DNA of 51,457 bases from Alphaproteobacteria bacterium (GTDB taxonomy: Bacteria > Pseudomonadota > Alphaproteobacteria > Acetobacterales > Acetobacteraceae): assembly GCA_016869735.1 (NCBI GenBank), contig VGDL01000025.1, positions 1-51,457 of the forward strand. The letters are read 5' to 3'. Positions 24,852 to 32,222 of this stretch are shown piece after piece (the stretch's first letter is position 1; each line of letters starts with the position of its first letter). Both the position numbers and the translations under genes were made by a program. The notes below the pieces were generated by a model. The model ran no database searches. It saw nothing but the letters and a program-made list of their open reading frames with translations, and had not been told where the DNA came from.

Positions 24852-25823
24852 ATGTCGCAAATAACGCGTATCCCTGCTTCTGTGGCAACCTGCCGTTGGG
24901 GTGGGTTTGACGCATCCTTCCCGCCGGTGGCGAGCATTGCTTCAGGCGAGACGGTCATTCTGGAATGCGTCTCCGGCGGGCCAGAAGTGATGCCGGGGCC
25001 GGAAAAAGGCCTACCGCTGCACCCCGCGATTTCCGAAATCCATGCGAAGCTGCCAAGGCTCGGTGCGCATATCATCACCGGCCCCGTGGAAGTGCGTGGT
25101 GCGGAGCCAGGCGATGCGCTGCGCGTGGATATTGAGAAAATCGAACTCGGCGCGGATTGGGGCTTTTGCGGCTTCCGCCCGTTGTTTGGCACCCTGCCGG
25201 AAGATTTCCCCTATCGCCGCACGCTGCATATTCCGGTGAATAAGCAAGCCATGACCTGCCGGCTGCCCTTTGGGCCGCAGGATGGCGGGCTTGATCTGCC
25301 GCTGGCACCCTTCTTTGGCGTGATGGGCGTGGCACCGCCGCCCGATTGGGGCATGGTGAACACGAAGGAACCGCGCGCCATTGGGGGCAATCTCGACAAT
25401 AAGGAATTGACCGAAGGCACAACGCTTTTCCTGCCCATCTTCAACAAGGGCGCGCTGTTTTCCGCCGGTGACGGCCATGGCGTGCAGGGCGATGGTGAGG
25501 TCTGCATCAATGCCCTCGAAATCTGCCTGACAGGCCATTTCAAGCTTTCCGTGGTGAAGGGCGGCGGCGCCAAGGACCCGGTGCTGAAATTCCCGCGCGC
25601 TGAGACCAAGACCCATTTCATTACCATGGGGATGAATGAGGATTTGGATTTGGCGATGAAGCAGGCGCTGCGTGAAATGATTGCCTTCATCTGTTCACGC
25701 ACCAACCTGTCAGATGCCGATGCCTATCAATTCTGCTCACTGGCCGTGGATTTCCGCGTGACGCAGACGGTCAATGGCGAAAAGGGCGTGCATGGCATGT
25801 TGAAGAAGGGGCTATTGTTCTGA
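24852..25823 (+). CDS. Acetamidase/formamidase family protein
   Basis: 323 residues. The protein contains HPAISEIHAKLPRLGAHIIT, PVEVRGAEPGDALRVDI, GGNLDNKELTEGTTLFLPIF and the family's hallmark FSAGDGHGVQGDGEVC. Members hydrolyse short-chain amides (formamide, acetamide) to ammonia and the acid. ATG 24852 follows AAGGAAATCCTG and is preferred over the TTG that overlaps the corA stop. Likely co-transcribed with corA. Together with urease, allA and the amidohydrolase operon it adds to the nitrogen-salvage theme. Confidence 0.9.
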   Translation: MSQITRIPASVATCRWGGFDASFPPVASIASGETVILECVSGGPEVMPGPEKGLPLHPAISEIHAKLPRLGAHIITGPVEVRGAEPGDALRVDIEKIELGADWGFCGFRPLFGTLPEDFPYRRTLHIPVNKQAMTCRLPFGPQDGGLDLPLAPFFGVMGVAPPPDWGMVNTKEPRAIGGNLDNKELTEGTTLFLPIFNKGALFSAGDGHGVQGDGEVCINALEICLTGHFKLSVVKGGGAKDPVLKFPRAETKTHFITMGMNEDLDLAMKQALREMIAFICSRTNLSDADAYQFCSLAVDFRVTQTVNGEKGVHGMLKKGLLF

Positions 25824-25876
25824 AGGGCAAGAGCGCAGCTTTGATCCATAATGCCCTGGAATGTTAGCGATTCATC

Positions 25877-26957
25877 ATGGCATCTAGCGCAACAGATCGT
25901 ATCCCGCCCTTTTTCATCCTGGCGCCTGTGGCAGGCATCGCCGCCTGGCTATTGATTGGCAAGGTCGGGCTTGGGCTGCTTGCCATTCCGGTCCTGGCTG
26001 CGTTGCTCTGTAATGTAACGGCTGCGGTGCATCACGCCGAAGTCGTGGCGCTACGTGTTGGTGAGCCCTTTGGCGGCCTGATCCTGGCGCTTTCCGTCAC
26101 AGTCATTGAAGCGGGGCTCATTATTTCCCTCATGCTGACGGGTGATGAAAATCCGGCGCTGATGCGCGATACCTTGCTGGCGACTGTGATGTTTGTGCTG
26201 CATGGTATTGCCGGGCTTGCCATTCTGGTCGGCGGTATTGTGCATCGGGAAAACCAGTTCCGCGTGGCGGGGGCGAATGCAATGCTCGCGGTGCTGATGC
26301 CCATGGCAGTGCTGGTGCTGATTGTGCCCAATCACGTGGTATCGGCGCCCGGGCCCTATTACAGCAATGGCCAATTGGCTTTTGTATCACTGGTCTGCCT
26401 CGTGCTTTACGCTGCCTTCCTGTTCATTCAGACCAATCGGCACCGTGAATTTTTCCTGCCAGAGGAAAGCGTGGGGGGGGGAAGGGCATGCGCCCCCAAG
26501 CGGGCGCTTGGCGCTGCTTTCCTTCCTGCTGTTATGCGTGGCGTTGGTTTCGGTCGTGATGCTCGCCAAAAGTCTGGCACCGGCGCTGGAGGAATCCGTC
26601 GCGGCATTGGGCGCACCGGCGGCCTTGGTCGGCGTGATTGTCGCAGCCATTGTATTGATGCCGGAATCAGGTGCGGCGCTGCGTGCGGCGGCCCATAACC
26701 GTATGCAACCCGCGATCAATCTGGCGCTTGGCAGTGGTGTTGCGACCATTGGGCTCACTGTGCCAACGGTCGCGTTGGTGACTTGGTGGTATGGCATACC
26801 CCTCGCGCTTGGCATTTCGCCGGGCCATTCGGTGCTGCTGGCGCTTGGTTTTGCGGTGGCGATGCTGACCTATGGCACCGGGCGGACCAATATTCTTTCG
26901 GGCATGGTGCATTTGGTTTTGGCAGCGACTTTTGTTTTCACCATTTTTGCACCTTAA
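25877..26957 (+). pseudogene. chaA: ChaA-type Ca2+(Na+)/H+ antiporter gene with frameshift at a G9 run
   Basis: Two overlapping frames together encode one antiporter. The first (from ATG 25877) covers the N-terminal half with HHAEVVALRVGEPFGGLILA and SVTVIEAGLIISLML, typical of CaCA-family ChaA. At 26473-26481 a run of nine G shifts the frame; reading eight G instead continues cleanly into LALLSFLLLCVALVSVVMLA and the second repeat PESGAALRAAAHNRMQPAIN to a stop at 26957. With one base removed the gene is exactly 360 codons, the normal ChaA size. Without it the protein ends as nonsense at 26698. It may be a sequencing error, a real mutation, or slippage-based switching. Confidence 0.85.
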
Positions 26958-27106
26958 CGCCAGCGCCTGAGGCAACCCGCCATCCTTGATAAAATTAAGC
27001 TTCCGCTCACCGCGGCGATAGGTCGGGGCTGCCAATTTGGAGGTGTAGCGCGGCTCATTCCCGGCATGCCGCGCCGCAACTGGTCCGTCTTCGGATGGTA
27101 TCTTTG

Positions 27107-27142
27107 GGCTGGCTGGTTCAATCCGGCCGGCCCTATTTTTTT
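27107..27142 (+). terminator. Rho-independent terminator after chaA
   Basis: GGCTGGCTGG (27107-27116), loop TTCAAT, and CCGGCCGGCC (27123-27132) pair over 10 bp (two G-T pairs), followed by CTATTTTTTT. It faces the plus strand and overlaps the last codons of the convergent hyfI-like gene. On the minus strand the same hairpin is followed by CAAAGATACC, so it lacks a T run there. Confidence 0.8.
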
Positions 27143-27663
27143 GCCGCTTCCGCTTCCAGCAGGGAAAGCAAGCCTTCCAACAATTGCGCGGGCGAAGGCG
27201 GGCAGCCTGGGATCAGCAAATCCACCGGCAGCAGCGCAGCGATGCCGTTCTCAACCGCATAGGAACCCTTGAAGACGCCGCCATCCACCGCGCAATCGCC
27301 CACCGCCACCACCCAGCGCGGTTCCGGCGTGCTGGCCAGCGCGCGCGCCACCGCTTCGCGCATATTCAGGCAAGCCGGCCCAGTCACCAGCAGCACATCG
27401 GCATGTTTGGGGGATGCGACAAAGCGCAACCCGAAGCGTTCCATATCATAAACGACATTCTGCAACGCATTCACTTCCAGCTCACAGCCATTGCAGGAAC
27501 CGCTATCCACTTCGCGAATAGCCAAGCTGCGGCCAAGCCGCGCACGACTGGTAGCGGCCAGCCTTTCGCCAAGTGCTTGAATGGTTTCCAGCGGCACCAG
27601 CGGCGCTTGATCCGTCAGCGGTTTCGCGAATAGCGCGCGGGCAAGCTTCGGCCACAGCATCAC
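27133..27663 (-). CDS. hyfI: Hydrogenase-4-like small subunit (HyfI/NuoB family)
   Basis: 176 residues. It binds one [4Fe-4S] cluster, the counterpart of N2 in complex I. Ligand cysteines are visible: SGSCNGCELEVNAL (Cys pair, about residues 56-60), GDCAVDGGVF and LIPGCPPSPAQLLEGL. It is the last gene of a six-gene operon, coupled to hyfG by an ATGA overlap. The cluster is intact although the adjacent large subunit lacks NiFe ligands, so electrons may pass to something other than protons. The stop lies inside the terminator hairpin of the convergent gene. Confidence 0.88.
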   Translation of the reverse strand: MMLWPKLARALFAKPLTDQAPLVPLETIQALGERLAATSRARLGRSLAIREVDSGSCNGCELEVNALQNVVYDMERFGLRFVASPKHADVLLVTGPACLNMREAVARALASTPEPRWVVAVGDCAVDGGVFKGSYAVENGIAALLPVDLLIPGCPPSPAQLLEGLLSLLEAEAAKK

Positions 27664-29174
27664 AAATCCACCCCGCTATAGGAACAATTGAAGGATTTAT
27701 TGCAGAGCGGGAAATCGGCGACGATATTGTCTTCAATCGCCGCTTCCAGAAGCGGCCATTGCAGCCAGGAAGGATCACGCGGGAATAGCGCGCGGATCAG
27801 CCCGCTATCATCCAGCTTGATCCAATGCAGGCATTCACCGCGAAAGCCTTCAATCATCGCCAGCCCCTCACCACCGCGCACAGGAAGTGGCGCCATCAAC
27901 TCACCAGATGGAAGGCTGTCCAGCACTTGCCGCACAAGCGCGATGGATTGGCTGAGTTCCGACACGCGAATGCGCACCCGCGCATCCACATCGCCCGCTT
28001 CCAGCACCGGCACTTCGAAATGCAATATTGAATAGGGAAGGTGTTGCGGCAGGCGGCGCGCATCAAAACCGCGCCCGGAAGCGCGGCCCACATGCCCGCC
28101 TGCGGCAAAGGCGCGCGCCAGATCGGGGCGTAAAAACCCTGTTGTCACCACGCGATCCTGCAAGCTGGCATGGGCTTCATAAATCTGCATGAGGGCTGGG
28201 ATTTCCGCCTCCACAGCTTCCAGCGCGGCCAGAATCGCCTCGGCACCGCGCGGTGCGATATCCGGCGCCACGCCACCAGGCAGCACGCGGTCCATCATCA
28301 GCCTATGGCCGAAAGCAGCGTTGATGGCGCGCAGCACGCCTTCACGCAGCAGCCCGCACCGCGCATGGGGGAAGGCGAAGGCCGCATCATTGCAGACAAA
28401 GCCCCAATCATTCAGGTGATTATGGATGCGTTCCAATTCCAGCATCAACGCGCGCAGATGCAACGCGCGCGGTGGTGGCGTGACACCAAGTGCCGCTTCC
28501 ACTGCCGCCGAAAACGCCCAGGAATGCGCCACCGTGGTATCGCCCGAAAGCCGCGCCGCATAACGCACCGCTGTACGTGGCGAGGTGCCGAGCATGAGCG
28601 AAAGCGTGCCCTTATGCTTATAGCCAAGCCGCTGTTCCAGCCGCACGACGACTTCCCCCTGCACGGAGAAACGGAAATGCCCAGGTTCAATCACGCCGGC
28701 ATGAATGGGGCCAACAGGGATTTGGTGAATACCTTCCCCTTCAACGGGCAGAAATTCCGGCTGAGGCGCTTCTCCCGCAAAAGGGATTGGCTTGGCGGCC
28801 AGCGGATGGCGCAAAGGCCAGCGCCCATGATCGAGCCAGGGGCGCAAATCCACCGCGCCTTCCGCGTGATGGCCCCATAATTCAAGGATCATGCGTTCAA
28901 AGCGCACCGCGCCGGGGCGCGCGGGGGAAAGTGCTGCGTAATTCCATCCCGCGGCCGGGGTTGAAGCCAGCACGGCTTCATTGCTTGGTTCATGCAGGAA
29001 GCAAGCATGCACCTGTGCCGCATCCGCCCAAAGCCCAAGCAACGCTAAATCAGGTTCCTGCTGCAAAGCCGCGGGTAATTGCCCCCAAGCGCTTGGCGAA
29101 AGCAGGAAGCGTTCACAAGGCCCAGCGCCTTGCGGATTGCCGCCGCGGATCAGGCTGGAAGCCGGCTCCATCAT
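27660..29174 (-). CDS. hyfG: Hydrogenase-4-like large subunit (HyfG/HycE, NuoCD-like) lacking NiFe-binding cysteines
   Basis: 504 residues. The N-terminal part is NuoC-like (FERMILELWGHHAEGAVDLR), followed by a NuoD/HycE-like domain with GHFRFSVQGEVVVRLEQRLG, HKGT at 187 and ELERIHNHLNDWG near 247. In true group-4 NiFe hydrogenases the stretch after HKG carries RICGIC; here it reads ARLSGDTTVAHS (about 207-218) with no Cys. The C-terminal DPCxxC motif is replaced by FPLCNKSFNCSYSGVDL, with Cys at 491 and 497 in different spacing. A NiFe site therefore looks impossible. It matches the idea of an energy-converting hydrogenase-related (Ehr) complex. Couples by ATGA to both neighbours. Confidence 0.85.
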   Translation of the reverse strand: MMEPASSLIRGGNPQGAGPCERFLLSPSAWGQLPAALQQEPDLALLGLWADAAQVHACFLHEPSNEAVLASTPAAGWNYAALSPARPGAVRFERMILELWGHHAEGAVDLRPWLDHGRWPLRHPLAAKPIPFAGEAPQPEFLPVEGEGIHQIPVGPIHAGVIEPGHFRFSVQGEVVVRLEQRLGYKHKGTLSLMLGTSPRTAVRYAARLSGDTTVAHSWAFSAAVEAALGVTPPPRALHLRALMLELERIHNHLNDWGFVCNDAAFAFPHARCGLLREGVLRAINAAFGHRLMMDRVLPGGVAPDIAPRGAEAILAALEAVEAEIPALMQIYEAHASLQDRVVTTGFLRPDLARAFAAGGHVGRASGRGFDARRLPQHLPYSILHFEVPVLEAGDVDARVRIRVSELSQSIALVRQVLDSLPSGELMAPLPVRGGEGLAMIEGFRGECLHWIKLDDSGLIRALFPRDPSWLQWPLLEAAIEDNIVADFPLCNKSFNCSYSGVDL

Positions 29175-30601
29175 CCGATCATCCCCGCTGCCGCCTTGAG
29201 GAAACTGCTAAAGATCGAAGGCATGGCAAGCCCCAGCAGCAGCGCTACCGCCAGGTGCAACCAAAGCGGCACCAGCACGGCAAGCGCGCTGCCGGAAGGC
29301 GCCACATCAGGTGTTGGCGCACCGAAGCAAAGTGCCTGCAGCGTATGGATCAAGGCTGTCATCGCCAGCACCAGCCCAAGCGCAAGTGCCACAGCAAGCC
29401 AAGGCTGCGCGACTATCGCGGCATTCAGCACAGCATATTCGGAGGCAAACAGCAGGAAGGGTGGCAGGCCGGCAATGGCGCCAATCGCCAAGGCCAGCCC
29501 CCAGCCAAGCCAGGGATCGCTTGCGATCAGCCCAGAAATATCCGCGAGTTTCTGACTACCCTTCTGCTGCGCCGCACGGCCAATGCCGAAGAAAATCGCA
29601 CTTTTCACCAATGAATGGCCGATCATATGCAGCAAGCCGGCCAGATTTGCCGCCGGGCCGCCAATTCCAAAGGCAAAGGCGGCAATGCCCATATGTTCAA
29701 TGGAACTCCAGCCGAAAAAACGCCTGGCATCACGCCGCCGCCAGAGCGCCAGCGACGCGAGCAGCACGGAAGCAAGGCCGAGCGCCATCAGGAAAGGCCC
29801 GACCGCAAGCGTATCCGGATGCGCGCCGACAATCGCCTTGGCGCGCAGCACCGCGAGCATGGCGGCATTCAGCAAAAGCCCTGACAGCACTGCAGAAATC
29901 GCAATAGGTCCTTCCGCATGCGCATCCGGCAGCCAGGAATGCAGCGGGACTAGGCCAGCCTTGGTGCCATAGCCCACCAGTAGGAAAACGAAAGCCAAAT
30001 TCAGCGTATCCGCATCACATCGCGCCGCCACGCGCCTCAGCGCCACCCAGGACAGCCCGCTTTCGGCATCCAGCAAGGCTTGCGCAGCGGAATAAAGCAG
30101 GATGGTGCCGAATAGCGCCAACGCAATGCCAAAGCCACACAGCATGAAAAACTTCCACGCTGCTTCCATCGCTGCCGGCGTGCGATGTACCGCCACCATC
30201 AGCACGCTGGCGAGTGTTGCGATTTCAATCGCGACCCACAACACGCCAAGATTATCCGACAGCAGCGCGAGGTATTGCGCGCCCAGGAATACCTGAAACG
30301 CGCCGTGATAGGCACGAATACGCCAGTGATCAAAACCTTCTGCCGCCAACGTAGCAGCTGAAAAAATGGCCGTAGTCAAAGCCACAAAAGACGCCAGCAG
30401 CACAAAGGGCAAGTTCAGCGCATCAATCCGCGTCCAGCCCTGTTCGCCATGCGGCAGGGTGAACAGCGCCAGCGCCAGCACGAAGGAAATCGCCGCGCAG
30501 CCGATATTCACCGCCGCCGCAACGCGGAGCTTTGGCAAGGCCAGCAGCACCAGTGCGCCCACCCAGGGGAAAAACACCATGGCCCAGGGCAGCGGCATCA
30601 T
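29171..30601 (-). CDS. hyfF: Hydrogenase-4-like membrane subunit (HyfF/NuoN-like antiporter subunit)
   Basis: 476 residues with about 13-14 membrane spans. Ion-path residues of the NuoL/M/N family are present: Glu in LWVAIEIATLASVLMVAV, Lys in VGYGTKAGLVPLHSWLPDAH, and the later HSLVKSAIFFGIGRAAQ. It should form one of the proton or sodium channels of the membrane arm. In the operon it follows hyfE and precedes hyfG with 4-base overlaps on both sides. Confidence 0.9.
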   Translation of the reverse strand: MMPLPWAMVFFPWVGALVLLALPKLRVAAAVNIGCAAISFVLALALFTLPHGEQGWTRIDALNLPFVLLASFVALTTAIFSAATLAAEGFDHWRIRAYHGAFQVFLGAQYLALLSDNLGVLWVAIEIATLASVLMVAVHRTPAAMEAAWKFFMLCGFGIALALFGTILLYSAAQALLDAESGLSWVALRRVAARCDADTLNLAFVFLLVGYGTKAGLVPLHSWLPDAHAEGPIAISAVLSGLLLNAAMLAVLRAKAIVGAHPDTLAVGPFLMALGLASVLLASLALWRRRDARRFFGWSSIEHMGIAAFAFGIGGPAANLAGLLHMIGHSLVKSAIFFGIGRAAQQKGSQKLADISGLIASDPWLGWGLALAIGAIAGLPPFLLFASEYAVLNAAIVAQPWLAVALALGLVLAMTALIHTLQALCFGAPTPDVAPSGSALAVLVPLWLHLAVALLLGLAMPSIFSSFLKAAAGMIG

Positions 30602-31266
30602 TCGCCTTCTCCCCTATGCGTATCAAGGCTTTCTGTATCCAGGCTTTGAAAGCTCTCGCCCATTTGCAGCGCAAAAACGCCGGCGATAACCGCCAGCATC
30701 AGCACCAGCGCGGCTGTAGAAAGCTCCATCACCAGTGGCATGCCGGCGACACCTACCGCCGCCAGAATCAAGCCATTTTCAAGGCTGAGCAGCCCAATCA
30801 CCTGGCTGATCAGATTGCGCCGCGTGATCATCATCAAGCCACCCAGCAGCACCACAGAAAGCGCCAGCGCCAAATCCTCCCGCGCCAAGGCGCGCTGGCC
30901 GGCGGTGGCCGGCAGCACCACAAGCATCGCGAAGCCCGCCAAAGCAACGCCCGCAATCATGGAAACGCCAATGCCAAGTGCAGGATCAACGCCGCGCTGT
31001 AGGTTGAAGCGCCGCACCAGGCGATGCAGGGCAAAGGGAATCAGCACTGCCTTCGCGCCAAAGGCAATCGCTGCTGTTACGTAAAGCCCCGCCGCCCCCT
31101 GCACATAGCCTTGCCAGGCAGCAGCAAGTGCCAGCAGCGCACCTTGCGTGGCGAAAGCATTGATCACAGCCGCAATGCGCCGCTGATACAAAAGCACAAA
31201 GGACAGCAGCAGCACCGCCCCGCCCAGCAGATGCGCCAGATCGTAAGGGAGTTGGCCGAAACTCAT
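30598..31266 (-). CDS. hyfE: Hydrogenase-4-like membrane subunit (HyfE/NuoK-like)
   Basis: 222 residues with about six membrane spans, matching HyfE. It includes YVTAAIAFGAKAVLIPFALH, then the NuoK-like part MMITRRNLISQVIGLLSLEN, where the Glu in the SLENG motif corresponds to a conserved NuoK acidic residue in the ion path. The C-terminus is short and acidic (SLDTESLDTHRGEGE). It overlaps hyfC and hyfF by 4 bases each. Confidence 0.88.
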   Translation of the reverse strand: MSFGQLPYDLAHLLGGAVLLLSFVLLYQRRIAAVINAFATQGALLALAAAWQGYVQGAAGLYVTAAIAFGAKAVLIPFALHRLVRRFNLQRGVDPALGIGVSMIAGVALAGFAMLVVLPATAGQRALAREDLALALSVVLLGGLMMITRRNLISQVIGLLSLENGLILAAVGVAGMPLVMELSTAALVLMLAVIAGVFALQMGESFQSLDTESLDTHRGEGE

Positions 31267-32222
31267 GACAGCCCCGTCGAGACAAAAAGGAATACGGCGC
31301 CGAGCAAGCCCAGCAGCAGCGCTGCCCCAAGAAATTCCGGCACGCGAAAGACACGCATCTTGGCGATGGCGGACTCAAATACCGCCAACGTAAAAGCCAG
31401 TGCCGCCATTTTCGCGATAAATACCAGAAGCCCGGTGATCCAGGCGATTGGTCCCGCGCCTGGTGCCGCCATGCCGAAAGGCAGAAACACCGCCGCGAGC
31501 AGCGCCAACCAAAGCGTGAGGCGAAGCGATGCCTGAAAATCCCACAGCGCCAAATGCCGGCCGGATGCTTCAAGGATCATCGCCTCATGCACCATGGTCA
31601 ATTCCAGATGCGTGGCGGGATTATCCACCGGGATGCGCGCATTCTCCGCCACCGCCACTGCCAGCAGCGCCACCGCTGCAAAGCCAAGCGACACGCGAAG
31701 CCCAAGCGCGCCTTCCTGAAAAATCCCGATAATCACATCCAGATTCGTCGTGCCGGCCAGGATGGCGAAGATCAGTGCCGCCAAAACAAAGGCAGGTTCC
31801 GCGAGTGCGGCAAAGGCCATTTCGCGTGTCGCCCCCAAGCCGCCAAAGGATGTGCCGACATCCATCCCCGCCAGCGCCATGGCAAAGCGCCGAAGCGCCA
31901 AAAGCCCTGCAATCAGCAGCAAATCCGCGAAAGGCGCCAGCAGCATGCCACGCGCAAAACTCGGCACCAGCGCGGCGGCCAACAGCGCGGCACCAACTGC
32001 GACATAAGGTGCGGCGCGCGAAATGGCTGAGGCGTTTTCTGCCAATACGGGACGCTTCTTCAAAAGCTTCAGTAGATCACGCCAGGGCTGCAAGGGATGC
32101 GGCCCGCGCCTGCCCATCAGCCGCGCCTTCAGCCAGCGCACGCACCCCGTCAGCACCGGCGCCAGCGCCAAGATCAGCGCCAGATGCAAAAGCTGCGTGA
32201 CAAGGGCGGTGAAGATGCTCAT
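31263..32222 (-). CDS. hyfC: Hydrogenase-4-like membrane subunit (HyfC/NuoH-like)
   Basis: 319 residues with about eight spans. It resembles NuoH, the subunit that joins the soluble arm to the membrane arm: LMGRRGPHPLQPWRDLLKLL near residue 30, GGLGATREMAFAALAEPAFV near 150, and the strongly conserved ARIPVDNPATHLELTMVHEA near 220. Start 32222 (MSIFTALVTQLLHL) gives an ATGA overlap with hyfB and removes an unrelated in-frame extension. Confidence 0.92.
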   Translation of the reverse strand: MSIFTALVTQLLHLALILALAPVLTGCVRWLKARLMGRRGPHPLQPWRDLLKLLKKRPVLAENASAISRAAPYVAVGAALLAAALVPSFARGMLLAPFADLLLIAGLLALRRFAMALAGMDVGTSFGGLGATREMAFAALAEPAFVLAALIFAILAGTTNLDVIIGIFQEGALGLRVSLGFAAVALLAVAVAENARIPVDNPATHLELTMVHEAMILEASGRHLALWDFQASLRLTLWLALLAAVFLPFGMAAPGAGPIAWITGLLVFIAKMAALAFTLAVFESAIAKMRVFRVPEFLGAALLLGLLGAVFLFVSTGLS

